Assembly: GCA_021397845.1 (NCBI GenBank)
Contig: CM038043.1
Coordinates: 32,487,501 to 32,551,500 of the forward strand
Source: Areca catechu
Taxonomy: Eukaryota > Streptophyta > Magnoliopsida > Arecales > Arecaceae
Length of the DNA stretch: 64,000 nucleotides
Direction: 5' to 3'
The notes under the pieces were generated by a model that saw nothing but the letters and a program-made list of their open reading frames with translations, ran no database searches and was not told the DNA's origin. The position numbers and the translations under genes were made by a program. Within the stretch, counting starts at the first letter, position 1; each line of letters opens with the position of its first letter. Shown here piece by piece: positions 11,901 through 24,107 of the stretch.

Positions 11901-13799
11901 TTCAGTGAGAAGTTAAATGAAGCGAGACTAAGGTATTCCACCTATGATAGGGAGCTGTATGCGGTAGTTCAGGCATTACGTTATTGGAGGCATTATCTTC
12001 TACCACAAGAGTTTGTCCTATTTTCTGACCATGAAGCTCTTAGGTTCTTAGTTCTCAGAAGAAATTGAACCCTAGGCACGGGAAATGGGTAGAGTTCATA
12101 CAAGCTTATACGTTCGTACTGAAACATCGTGCCGGAACTGAAAATAGGGTTGCTGATGCATTGAGTCGTCGTTCAATGTTGTTGAATTCTGTGAGCACTG
12201 AGGTAGTAGGGTTTGAAAGATTAAAAGAGGAATATCCTACATGCCCTGATTTTGGTGACATCTATCGATCCCTTCAACAAGGACCATCTAGTGAGCATAG
12301 TGATTATACTATTTTAGATGGATACCTTTTCAGAGAAATCAGTTGTGTATTCCCAAGACCTCTGTTAGGGAATTTCTGATCTGGGAAGTTCATGCTGGGG
12401 GCTTAGCAGGACATTTTGGTAGGAATAAGACCATCTTAGCAATAGAAGACCAATTCTTTTGGCCTGGTCTCAAAAGAAATGTGGCCCAGATTGTAGCTCA
12501 GTGCCGTATCTGTGCTGTTGCAAAACAGCAAAGACAGAACACCGGTCTGTACACACCCTTACCTGTCCCTGATTGTCCATGGCAGGATATCAGCATGGAT
12601 TTTGTAGTAGGCCTCCCTAAGACGTCTAGGAAGTATGATTCTGTCTTTGTGGTTGTCGATCGTTTCTCCAAGATGGCTCACTTCATTCCTTGTTCTCAAA
12701 CTTTAGATGCTTCGAAGGTGGCCAAGCTTTTTCTCGATCAGGTCGTTAGGCTTCATGGTTTACCCAAACCATTGTGTCCGATAGAGATGTCAAATTTACT
12801 AGCTATTTCTGGAAAACCCTCTGGCACATGCTCGGTACCAAGCTGAAATTCTCTACTGCCTATCATCCTCAAACCAATGGCCAGACTGAGGTAGTAAACC
12901 GAAGCTTAGGAAATCTGTTGAGATGCTTAGTTGGTGACAACCTAGGAAACTGGGACCTATTACTTCCTCGTGCTGAATTTGCCTATAACAGCTCAGTTAA
13001 TAGGTCTATTGGGAAAAGTCCATTCGAAGTGGTCCATGGATACAGACCTAGGAAGCCTTTAGACCTAGCTCCTTTACCCACACATGCACGGGTGTCCGAG
13101 TCTGCCGAGTCATATGCACAGCATATTAGGGAATTGCATAAGGAGATTAGCCAAAAGATTCAAATGAGCAATGAACTCTATCAGCATATGACTAATTCAC
13201 ATAAACGATTAAAAGAATTTAATGAAGGGGACTCCGTCATGATCAAACTTAAACCTGAAAGGTTTCCGCCGGGAACTATGAAGAAACTCCATGCCCGGGG
13301 AGCCGGACCTTTCAAAATAATAAAGAAAATTGGACCAAATGCTTATGTATTAGAATTACCACCAAGTTATGGCATTAGTTCAACATTTAATGTTTCAGAC
13401 TTAAAAGAATACAAAGAACCTGCATTGATACCTAGTGAGCTTTTTGGTCCTAATGTTTCTTTTGAGAGTGAAACACCAAATGAGTGTCCACCACCAAGTG
13501 TTCCTGAGAGAAAGGAGAGAATTGAAAGGATCTTGGATGACCAGATCATTACTACTAGAAATAAAGGCTACCAACGTTATCTGGTTAGATGGCAAGGATG
13601 TCCTGAATCTGAAGACTCCTGGATTTCCCGAGAGGACCTACAACAAATCGACCCGGATGCATTAGAAACTTATCAAGCCAACCCTCACTCGATAGGGTCG
13701 AGTTCCTCCCACCCCGGGAGAATTGGTGTGGGCACCAGAATCAGGAAGAGACTCCAACCAATTCAAGTCAAATCCGAGTCCTTATGGTTGGATGAGTAA
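8998..13799 (+). pseudogene. Chromovirus A unit B gag-pol polyprotein, frameshifted
   Basis: The ATG at 8998 opens MTTRSGTPYHP, a start shared with gag of unit C and chromovirus D. In order: a coiled-coil-prone segment (residues about 23-53), a Pro/Arg-rich linker, the capsid-like domain from about residue 120 (DAPTFEGSLDPKVYIDW), a CCHC knuckle beginning near residue 351 (CYKCRKPGHFVSQC), protease (IDSGS, catalytic Asp near residue 451), then RT, RNase H, integrase and chromodomain. Gag and pol lie in one frame, as usual for chromoviruses. Four single-base losses break it, near 11073 (C run), 12047 (CC to C), 12334 (GG to G) and 12767 (A run). The stop lies 76 nt inside LTR 2. No in-frame nonsense substitution was noticed. 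Confidence 0.92.
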
Positions 13800-15107
13800 A
13801 AGAAAGTCCTGTAATTTTTTTTCTTTCTTTAATTTTGAGTCCAAATAATTATGTAATTCGAGTCCATTTCAATTTTATGTTGGGACTAGTCCAGCCTGAT
13901 TAATCTTGTATTTGAGAGTTGGGTCCAAATGAGTCAAGTCCAATCCATGAAGAATCAAACCAAACCTCCATGAAGAATCAAACCAAACCACATTTGAAGA
14001 CTAAAGAAGACTCAAGACTTATACTCCAAAGCAAGACCAAAGCCACCTCAAGTGGGGACCACATGCCACATGACACATGCCACCTCATCATCCAAGGTTG
14101 CTGCCACATCACACATACCACCTCACCATCCAAGGTTGCTGCCACATCACACATGCCACCTCACCATCCAAGGTTGCCACCCAAGAGAAGAAAAGGGGAA
14201 TTTGAATTTGAATTGGCTACAACCTCCTCCACAACTTCCTCCACTACTCATGGGATGCCCCATATTTTTCTCCACAAATTTTTCTCCATGATATTTGGTG
14301 TAGTTTGAATTCAAAATGGCTTAATAGTCTATAAAAGACTCTTAGTCTTCTTGTAAAGAAAGGATGGAAAAGAAAAAATAAAAATTTTCTTCTATGTGAG
14401 TTCTATGTGCCTAAGTGGTAGTTCTAAATTCCTCTCCCTATCCCACGCCAACCCTACTTTCTCCTCCTCCATCTCCAACGCCTAAGACACTCTCCTTCTT
14501 CTCCAATCTCAAGCTAGCTCTTCAATATTCAAGGTTGATCAAGAAGACCATCACAAGGAGGCCGGCCAAATCCATTTCAAGTGATCTACCATGGCGCCAA
14601 GATTATTCTTCAACAATGCTTCCTCGACTCTTCTTTAGTTTCTCCATTTCATGACTAACGTATTTTACCAAGTTCCTAATCTCAAGGTTTCTTTGTTGTA
14701 GGGTTCTCCGGGATTCCGAACTCAAGAGGAAGGAATTACTTGCCATAATCCAGAAAACAAGAAGGGCCCTCAATTTGTAGTATGGTCTTGTCATTTGGGA
14801 GGTCTCTTCATGAGTGATCTTGATCTACTTGAAAGATTAATGCTAGGTATGTTCTAGTATCGATTAGGTCTGAAATATTAAATTTGCCTAGCTTAACTTG
14901 TGTGGTTCGAATCTTATTCCTATTTCTTTGTTATTTTGATAGTCTTATTAATTAGGTTTACATTTGATCGTTCGAGTTCTCTTCATTAGACCTCCTTTGA
15001 TACTATATGCTGAACTAATCATATGCAAATAAGAAATTGCTAAGTTAATCTTTGCTAATCTCCTTTAGGGTTGCATAGTTGCATTCTCATCTTGCATGTC
15101 CCCACCA
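13724..15107 (+). repeat. Chromovirus A LTR 2
   Basis: The middle LTR of the array, 1384 bp, same ends as LTR 1 and LTR 3. It differs from LTR 3 at two sites I can see and carries a private C to T in the small frame near 14635. It serves as 3' LTR of unit B and 5' LTR of unit C at once. TATA box at 14330-14337. Confidence 0.93.
14330..14337 (+). promoter_or_regulatory. TATA box of LTR 2
   Basis: TATAAAAG, identical in place and context to the copy in LTR 1. Confidence 0.7.
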
Positions 15108-16437
15108 TTCTTGGTATCAGAGCATGGTAGAATAAGTTCCTGATTGCATAGCATTAAGTCCTTGAAGTACTTGGATCGGGGGCGTTACCAGGCCGTCCGG
15201 TCTTAGGAGAAAGTAGGGTTTAAACACCCTCTCTTCCCATTCCACGGGGATCTCCTAAGGCGTGTCGGGGTGCCATTGTGATTGACCCGTGAAAAAGAAA
15301 GCCAAAGGACTTTTTAGATTTCATTTGTGAATTTTGTATTGGTCACGTTCTGTTTTTCTGCTTGCTGTATTTTCTGTAGGCTGACTGTAATCCGCCTGCA
15401 ACTCCAAAGGCAAGTATCACATTCCTCGTTGGAATATTTTTTTTCCTATTCATTTTAAGTTGTTTATCACCGTTTTAAACTTCAATCTGAGAAAAAAATT
15501 ACAAAAAAAAAAATTCCTGCAGTCCATCAGTGTAATTAAGGTTTCTGTTCTGTTCTGTTCCTTTTCATTATCTTCATTTCAGAATCTGCCTAGAATAGTA
15601 CAGATTTTATTTTGAAATTTTGTTTCATCTGGTATGTCATCTATAAGTTAGGAGTTTTCTGTGATTTTTTTAGATTTTTCTGATATTTTTTTCTGCACTT
15701 ATCAATACCACATTTAAACTGCAACACACTACTTCTGCACCTGAAATTTGAAATTTGCATGCATCTCATGACAAATCAAATTAAGGGCATGAAATTGACA
15801 TAGGGTCAGGATTTCATCACCTGTCCCTAGCCCAAAAATCACCAAATTGCATATCGATCCAATCCCTAACTAAAATTGATTAGACATTAATTGCCCTAGT
15901 GGGTTAGGGACATCAATTTGGTCGAGCCCGGGTTATTGTCAACTCATTGTGTCAACTAGTCTTGTGTGTGCCCTATTACTTGGTGTCTAGAATTGGGACT
16001 AAGGGCTTGGGTGCTGATCCGTCTATCGGGCCAATTCCACCGGGCCTAGGTAGGCCAGAGACAGGATCTCACACTCCCCTTGTTCTAAAACCTGGCCAAG
16101 TATAGAGTTACTACAATCTAGCTTGCCACCTTGATTAGGCAACTAGCTTGGAACTCTAGGTCCAGTTCAATTCAATTGGGAAAGCTTGTGCAACCCATTT
16201 CTTCATCTATTATTGAAAGCTGGTGTCAAGGATAGAGGTTAAGTGGCTCAAGCCAAAGCGGTTCTTGTGGTTTTTAATTAGGACCCAGTGAAAGCTGGGG
16301 GAACCTCCCACAGACCCACCTCCTGACTGGCCAGAGGAAGAGAGTAGATGTTGATTTGATTGTATCTAGTCAACTCAGTTTATTTGGACTAACCGATTTA
16401 GAAAACTCGTAGTTCGGGTCTGAGTCTAATTGTTTGC
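15108..16437 (+). other. Chromovirus A unit C leader with primer-binding site
   Basis: Near-identical to the unit B leader. The tRNA-iMet primer site is 15112-15123. Differences are mostly one-base indels (for example near 15449, 15505, 16236 and 16256) with a few substitutions. The conserved stem is 15822-15833 / 15901-15912 with a 67-nt loop. No open frame of note. Confidence 0.88.
15822..15912 (+). other. Conserved leader stem, unit C
   Basis: TGTCCCTAGCCC pairs with GGGTTAGGGACA around a 67-nt loop, as in unit B. Confidence 0.6.
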
Positions 16438-19400
16438 ATGACAACTAGGTCAGGCACACCTTACCACCCTTCACAAGCCCAACCTAGTTCATCCATGGAT
16501 ACTAGTATGGAAAGCCTTATGAGATCTATGATCGAGAAGATGGACCGTTTGGATGCTAGGTTTGACCAGTTCGAGGAAAGGATAGGAACCCTAGAGGAAT
16601 CTAGGTTGACCCCAACTGAACCACCTTCACCCAGATTACCTTCAGTTCGCCCTAGAGCCCAACGACAGGAACATACACCTGATCCAATTCATAGAAGGCC
16701 ACATCAGGATTATATTGATCACACTCCGGAGCCAAATCCTAGAAGACCTCGCCATGATACTTTTGATCAGGATGATCGGGCCTTAAGGAATATACGTCTA
16801 GATGCACCAACCTTTGAGGGAAGCCTAGATCCTAAGGTGTACATAGACTGGGAAGCTGACATGGACCAATATTTTGACTGGTATGATATGTCTGAAGAGA
16901 GAAGATTCAAGTTTGCCAAAATCAGACTAGTCCGTCAGGCTAGGTTGTATTGGGGAAATGTCGAACGCATAGCTAGGCAGAGGGGAGACTTACCTATAGT
17001 GACCTGGAGAGACATGAAGAGAAAGCTTAGAGAGAAATATTTGCCTATGTCTTATCAGCAAAGGTTGTTAGATCAGTGGCAACGATTGACACAAGGAAAT
17101 AAGACCGTTTCTGAGTACGTTGCAAATTTGATGAGTTTGTAATGCGATGCAACGTAGTCGAGTCTGAGGCAGCCACATTGTCGAGGTTTAGATCAGGATT
17201 GAATGAAGATATAAAAGGGGAACTGTTTTTGAGAGAAGTCCATGATTTAGATCAGGCATACCAAGTTGCCATGGACTATGAGAGGTTTCAAAGGAGAGCT
17301 ACATTTAGGCGACCTGAGCCCATTAGGTTTAATCCTCCTGTTAGTCGACCTAGTTCAGTCCCTGGTACAACCAATAGACCAAGATCCAGCTCGAATCCAA
17401 CCCCTAGGACCAACCCTGCCATTCCCCCAATTCCTAGAGAAGACAAGGAAAGAGCCCTGAAGTTCGAGGTGAGAGGGAGCGAGTTTGCTATAAGTGTCGT
17501 AAACCAGGTCATTTCGTGAGCCAATGTCCCTCTAGAGCTTTACATATAGGGGAGGCAGAAGAAGGTGAATCAGAACCCCTGGAGAATGTTGAAGAGGAGG
17601 TTTATGAAGCAGGGGATTGCTTGGCTGATGAGTATGAAGGAGATGAAGAAAATGTAGACTCATCAGATGTGTTAGGAGTTGTGAGATGTATCATGACACA
17701 GATCAAGGAGCAGGAAGACTGGCGTAGGACTAGCATCCTACACACATTTGTCAAAATAGGAGAAAAGGTCTGTAAGATCGTGATCGATAGTGGAAGCTGT
17801 GTCAATGCCATTTCCACTAGTGCAGCCAAGAGTCTAGGATTACCCACTGAACCACATCCCAATCCATATAAGGTATCCTGGATCGATTCCACTTCTATCC
17901 TAATCAAGCAGAGATGTCAGGTCCGAATCCAACTTCAGTCCTATCAGGAACGAATCTGGTGTGATGTACTCCCTATGGGAGTAAGTAGCATCATCCTAGG
18001 TAGGCCATGGCTGTTTGACCATGATGTGACAATTTTTGGTCGATCAAATTCCTGTGCTTTCAATTTCAATGGCAAGAAAATTGTCATTCATTCAACCCAG
18101 CCTAAGGACAACACCAAAAGAGGAGTTAGCAGCCTGAAAGAAAAAAGGACTGGATTAAATTTGATAGGTGCAAGAGAATTAGAAAAAGACATTAATGAGG
18201 GAGCACCTATTTGGATGGTAGCTGCTAAGGAAACTATGGACCACACCCCTGTAGAACACCCTCAAGAGGTGGTCCAATTATTGAAAGACTTTGAAGACGT
18301 GTTTCCCGAGGATCTTCCCGACAATCTTCCACCTTTAAGGGACATACAGCATGCCATAGATTTAGTTCCTGGCGCGACTTTACCTAATTTGCCTCATTAT
18401 AGGATGAATCCAACTGAACATCAAGAGTTACAAAGGCAAGTTAGTGAACTTCTTAGAAAGGGGTTTGTTAGAGAAAGTTTAAGCCCTTGTGCAGTCCCTG
18501 CCTTGTTAACCCCTAAAAAAGATGGTACCTGGAGGATGTGTGTAGACAGCCGTGCCATCAACAAGATTACTGTCAAATATAGGTTTCCAATCCCAAGACT
18601 GGACGATATGTTAGATATGATAGCCGGATCAACAATTTTCTCCAAGATAGACTTAAAGAGTGGCTATCACCAAGTTAGGGTTAGGCCTGGAGATGAATGG
18701 AAGACCACTTTTAAGACTAAAGATGGATTATATGAGTGGTTAGTCATGCCGTTCGGTCTGTCCAATGCACCCAGCACCTTTATGAGAATTATGAATCAGG
18801 TGTTGAAAACTTTCATCGGGAAATTTGTGGTGGTCTACTTTGATGACATTCTTATTTATAGCAAGACTAAGGCAGACCATTTAACCCACCTAAGACAAGT
18901 TTGCCAAGTCCTTAGAAAGGATAGCCTCTATGCCAATATCAAGAAGTGTGATTTCTTAACACATAGAGTTATCTTTCTAGGATTCGTAGTAACATCTGAA
19001 GGAGTGTCCGCTGACCCTGCAAAAATTAAGTCAATAGTAGAGTGGCCTGTACCCAAGAGTATCCATGATGTCCGTAGTTTTCACGGTTTAGCCACCTTCT
19101 ATAGGAGATTCATTAGAGGGTTCAGTACGATAGTGGCTCCAATCACTGATTGTATTAGGAAGGGAACTTTTGAATGGACTAAAGCAGCAGACAAAGCCTT
19201 CCTAACAATTAAGGAAAAAATGACACACGCACCCGTCTTGAGGTTACCCGATTTTACCAAAGTGTTCGAGGTTGCTTGTGATGCTTCTGGGGTAGGAATT
19301 GGAGGTGTCTTGAGTCAAGAGAATCACCCAGTAGCATATTTCAGTGAGAAGTTAAATGAAGCGAGACTAAGGTATTCCACCTATGATAGGGAGCTATATG

Positions 19401-21239
19401 CGGTAGTTCAGGCATTACGTTATTGGAGGCATTATCTTCTACCACAAGAGTTTGTCCTATTTTCTGACCATGAAGCTCTTAGGTTCCTTAGTTCTCAGAA
19501 GAAATTGAACCCTAGGCACGGGAAATGGGTAGAGTTCATACAAGCTTATACGTTCGTACTGAAACATCGTGCCGGAACTGAAAATAGGGTTGCTGATGCA
19601 TTGAGTCGTCGTTCAATGTTGTTGAATTCTGTGAGCACTGAGGTAGTAGGGTTTGAAAGATTAAAAGAGGAATATCCTACATGCCCTGATTTTGGTGACA
19701 TCTATCGATCCCTTCAACAAGGACCATCTAGTGAGCATAGTGATTATACTATTTTAGATGGATACCTTTTCAGAGAAATCAGTTGTGTATTCCCAAGACC
19801 TCTGTTAGGGAATTTCTGATCTGGGAAGTTCATGCTGGGGGCTTAGCAGGACATTTGGTAGGAATAAGACCATCTTAGCAATAGAAGACCAATTCTTTTG
19901 GCCTGGTCTCAAAAGAAATGTGGCCCAGATTGTAGCTCAGTGCCGTATCTGTGCTGTTGCAAAACAGCAAAGACAGAACACCGGTCTGTACACACCCTTA
20001 CCTGTCCCTGATTGTCCATGGCAGGATATCAGCATGGATTTTGTAGTAGGCCTCCCTAAGACGTCTAGGAAGTATGATTCTGTCTTTGTGGTTGTCGATC
20101 GTTTCTCCAAGATGGCTCACTTCATTCCTTGTTCTTAAACTTTAGATGCTTCGAAGGTGGCCAAGCTTTTTCTCGATCAGGTCGTTAGGCTTCATGGTTT
20201 ACCCAAGACCATTGTGTCCGATAGAGATGTCAAATTTACTAGCTATTTCTGGAAAACCCTCTGGCACATGCTCGGTACCAAGCTGAAATTCTCTACTGCC
20301 TATCATCCTCAAACCAATGGCCAGATTGAGGTAGTAAACCGAAGCTTAGGAAATCTGTTGAGATGCTTAGTTGGTGACAACCTAGGAAACTGGGACCTAT
20401 TACTTCCTCGTGCTGAATTTGCCTATAACAGCTCAGTTAATAGGTCTATTGGGAAAAGTCCATTCGAAGTGGTCCATGGATACAGACCTAGGAAGCCTTT
20501 AGACCTAGCTCCTTTACCCACACATGCACGGGTGTCCGAGTCTGCCGAGTCATATGCACAGCATATTAGGGAATTGCATAAGGAGATTAGCCAAAAGATT
20601 CAAATGAGCAATGAACTCTATCAGCATATGACTAATTCACATAAACGATTAAAAGAATTTAATGAAGGGGACTCCGTCATGATCAAACTTAAACCTGAAA
20701 GGTTTCCGCCGGGAACTATGAAGAAACTCCATGCCCGGGGAGCCGGACCTTTCAAAATAATAAAGAAAATTGGACCAAATGCTTATGTATTAGAATTACC
20801 ACCAAGTTATGGCATTAGTTCAACATTTAATGTTTCAGACTTAAAAGAATACAAAGAACCTGCATTGATACCTAGTGAGCTTTTTGGTCCTAATGTTTCT
20901 TTTGAGAGTGAAACACCAAATGAGTGTCCACCACCAAGTGTTCCTGAGAGAAAGGAGAGAATTGAAAGGATCTTGGATGACCAGATCATTACTACTAGAA
21001 ATAAAGGCTACCAACGTTATCTGGTTAGATGGCAAGGATGTCCTGAATCTGAAGACTCCTGGATTTCCCGAGAGGACCTACAACAAATCGACCCGGATGC
21101 ATTAGAAACTTTTCAAGCCAACCCTCACTCGATAGGGTCGAGTTCCTCCCACCCCGGGAGAATTGGTGTGGGCACCAGAATCAGGAAGAGACTCCAACCA
21201 ATTCAAGTCAAATCCGAGTCCTTATGGTTGGATGAGTAA
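16438..21239 (+). pseudogene. Chromovirus A unit C gag-pol polyprotein, frameshifted
   Basis: Same domain order as unit B: gag with CCHC, protease IDSGS, RT, RNase H, integrase and chromodomain. One-base losses break the frame near 17124 (T), 17446 (A run), 19774 (G, the same loss as in unit B) and 19854 (T run). A nonsense TAA at 20136-20138 replaces a Gln codon in the integrase core. Private substitutions include Ala to Thr in RT (near 18708) and Thr to Ile beside the integrase glutamate (near 20325), which itself is kept. Units B and C share several alleles against unit A (for example KFVVVYFDD versus NFMVVYFDD), so B and C are the closer pair. The stop lies within LTR 3. Confidence 0.92.
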
Positions 21240-22547
21240 AAGAAAGTCCTGTAATTTTTTTTCTTTCTTTAATTTTGAGTCCAAATAATTGTGTAATTCG
21301 AGTCCATTTCAATTTTATGTTGGGACTAGTCCAGCCTGATTAATCTTGTATTTGAGAGTTGGGTCCAAATGAGTCAAGTCCAATCCATGAAGAATCAAAC
21401 CAAACCTCCATGAAGAATCAAACCAAACCACATTTGAAGACTAAAGAAGACTCAAGACTTATACTCCAAAGCAAGACCAAAGCCACCTCAAGTGGGGACC
21501 ACATGCCACATGACACATGCCACCTCATCATCCAAGGTTGCTGCCACATCACACATACCACCTCACCATCCAAGGTTGCTGCCACATCACACATGCCACC
21601 TCACCATCCAAGGTTGCCACCCAAGAGAAGAAAAGGGGAATTTGAATTTGAATTGGCTACAACCTCCTCCACAACTTCCTCCACTACTCATGGGATGCCC
21701 CATATTTTTCTCCACAAATTTTTCTCCATGATATTTGGTGTAGTTTGAATTCAAAATGGCTTAATAGTCTATAAAAGACTCTTAGTCTTCTTGTAAAGAA
21801 AGGATGGAAAAGAAAAAATAAAAATTTTCTTCTATGTGAGTTCTATGTGCCTAAGTGGTAGTTCTAAATTCCTCTCCCTATCCCACGCCAACCCTACTTT
21901 CTCCTCCTCCATCTCCAACGCCTAAGACACTCTCCTTCTTCTCCAATCTCAAGCTAGCTCTTCAATATTCAAGGTTGATCAAGAAGACCATCACAAGGAG
22001 GCCGGCCAAATCCATTTCAAGTGATCTACCATGGCGCCAAGATTATTCTTCAACAATGCTTCCTCGACTCTTCTTCAGTTTCTCCATTTCATGACTAACG
22101 TATTTTACCAAGTTCCTAATCTCAAGGTTTCTTTGTTGTAGGGTTCTCCGGGATTCCGAACTCAAGAGGAAGGAATTACTTGCCATAATCCAGAAAACAA
22201 GAAGGGCCCTCAATTTGTAGTATGGTCTTGTCATTTGGGAGGTCTCTTCATGAGTGATCTTGATCTACTTGAAAGATTAATGCTAGGTATGTTCTAGTAT
22301 CGATTAGGTCTGAAATATTAAATTTGCCTAGCTTAACTTGTGTGGTTCGAATCTTATTCCTATTTCTTTGTTATTTTGATAGTCTTATTAATTAGGTTTA
22401 CATTTGATCGTTCGAGTTCTCTTCATTAGACCTCCTTTGATACTATATGCTGAACTAATCATATGCAAATAAGAAATTGCTAAGTTAATCTTTGCTAATC
22501 TCCTTTAGGGTTGCATAGTTGCATTCTCATCTTGCATGTCCCCACCA
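21164..22547 (+). repeat. Chromovirus A LTR 3 (right end of array)
   Basis: Terminal 1384-bp LTR ending TGTCCCCACCA at 22547, directly followed by gag codons of chromovirus B on the other strand, so this is a true insertion edge. The matching left target-site copy was deleted with the left end of the array. TATA box at 21770-21777. Private base: ATTGTGTAATT near 21291, where the others have ATTATGTAATT. Confidence 0.93.
21770..21777 (+). promoter_or_regulatory. TATA box of LTR 3
   Basis: TATAAAAG, the third identical copy. If active it would drive transcription into antisense chromovirus B gag. Confidence 0.65.
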
Positions 22548-23202
22548 GGTTTCCTTGTTTCAGGTTTTGCCATTGGTCTAACAGGTTTTGCTGGTATGAA
22601 ATGGGTAGGTATTTATCTCTCAGTTTTTCTTTCATACCCTGCCAAGTGGTTATGGGCTCAACATTCCGTCTCCTAGTGGTTAGCTCAATGTTCCCCCAGT
22701 ATAACCTAGCTTGACGCACTAATTTCATCTTGGCAAACTTGTATTTCCTCTCCTCAGACATAGCATACCACTCAAAGTATTGGTCCATCTCACCATCCCA
22801 ATCAGAATACACCTTAGGGTTCAGACTACCATCAAAAGTGGGTGCATCTAATTTGATGTTCCTGATGAACCTATCATCTCTATCTTCAGGCTCTGGGTCA
22901 GGCCTCCTATGATTAGGTTCAGGATCTCTATATAAAGGCCTTCTAGGCTCCTGATGTGGGTGAGGTTGAGGCACATTAAAATCGGGGTCAGGAGTCCAAT
23001 TCCGATGTCTAGGTTCTTCAAGTACTTGGACTCGGTCCCTAAGTTGGGTAAGATCCTCATGAATTTGTGCGCTAAACTGGGCCACAGTGTTTGTCATATC
23101 CTGATTCATTTTAGCCATACTTTCAGTAAGAGTTCTGATCATGGCCTCTAAATCAGGTTGGATTTGACCAGGTTGATATGGCACTCCGTTTCTGGTAGAC
23201 AT
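22548..23202 (-). pseudogene. Chromovirus B gag, N-terminal part
   Basis: On the minus strand the ATG at 23202 opens MSTRNGVPYQPGQ, followed by a coiled-coil-prone stretch, a Pro/Arg-rich linker (RPLYRDPEPNHRRPD) and the start of the capsid-like domain (KLDAPTFDGSLNPKVYSDW, then RQARLYWGNI, KYLPISYQQ). It stops after about 217 codons, at WQNLKQGN, where LTR 3 of chromovirus A was inserted. Chromovirus A has QGNKTVSEYVA at this point, so the missing continuation is predictable as gag-C but is absent from the window. Clearly homologous to, but well diverged from, chromovirus A gag. Confidence 0.9.
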
Positions 23203-24107
23203 GATGATTCAAGCAAGCACACAAAATAAGACTAGACTAAATCGACTACTGGATCACTAGACCTAGAGTCCAAACTAGATGCCCAATTAGAGTGGCAAGC
23301 TAGCCTGTAGTAACTCAGGACTCAGCCAGGCAGGTGTAAGGGGAGTGTTAGGTCCTTGATTGCCAATCCTAGACACCAATCAGTGATTGGCCAGGTAGGC
23401 GGACCAGCACACAAGCCCTTCGGGACGTAGTCCCTAAACCACCGTTCTAGACACTGAGTGCTAAGCACACACAGAATAACTCGGCAAACTGACTCAACAC
23501 TAGCCTAGACCCGACCAATTGGTGTCCCTAGCCCACTAGGGCAAATTAGGTCTAACTGATTTTAAATTAGGTCTAGGTTCGAATGATTGGATGGTGGTTT
23601 TGGGCTAAGGAGAGGTAATCAACTCCTCCCCTTATCTTAGATGCTCAATTTCCTTAAGTAAATTATGAGATGATCACTCCAAAAAGAATTGAATTGCAGA
23701 ACACAAAAATAGAGTTGCTGTATTTTAATTCTCAGAATTTTATCAAAACCAATAAATCACAGAAAAGTTATAGAAAATAGGTTCAATTATACTGGTTTCA
23801 ACAAAGCAAAAATCATGCAATTCGGAGTTTTAAGCAGGGAGAAATAATTCAGACAACAGGGCAATTACGGGCTGCAACTAGATTGTCTTCCCCGTTTATA
23901 ATCCCTGCTACGAAGTTATAACCCAATGGATCCCCTACACGCCCTAGGAACACCCCGTGGAATGGGAGGAGGAGGCTTGTGCCTCGCTTAGTTCCTAGGA
24001 CCGGACGTCCTGGAGAGTCTACTTCGAGCATACAAAATAAAAAGAGAACAATCAAAACAAGCAAGCAAGCAAATCAGAAACCCTAGACTGGGCTCTGATA
24101 CCAAAAA
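23203..24107 (-). other. Chromovirus B leader with primer-binding site
   Basis: Noncoding leader between the 5' LTR and gag on the minus strand. The primer site (complement of tRNA-iMet 3' end) is 24092-24103, separated from the LTR by four A residues. It shares ordered sequence blocks with the chromovirus A leader despite unrelated LTRs, including stem arms 23602-23613 and 23523-23534. No other feature seen. Confidence 0.85.
23523..23613 (-). other. Conserved leader stem, chromovirus B
   Basis: On the minus strand TCTCCTTAGCCC pairs with GGGCTAGGGACA: 11 of 12 positions pair, one as G-U. The loop is 67 nt, the same as in chromovirus A, though the loop sequence differs. Confidence 0.55.

Noticed and set aside
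22495..22547. C-terminal residues of the gag-like minus-strand frame beyond 22548
   Set aside because: They come from the chromovirus A LTR, read antisense after the insertion junction.
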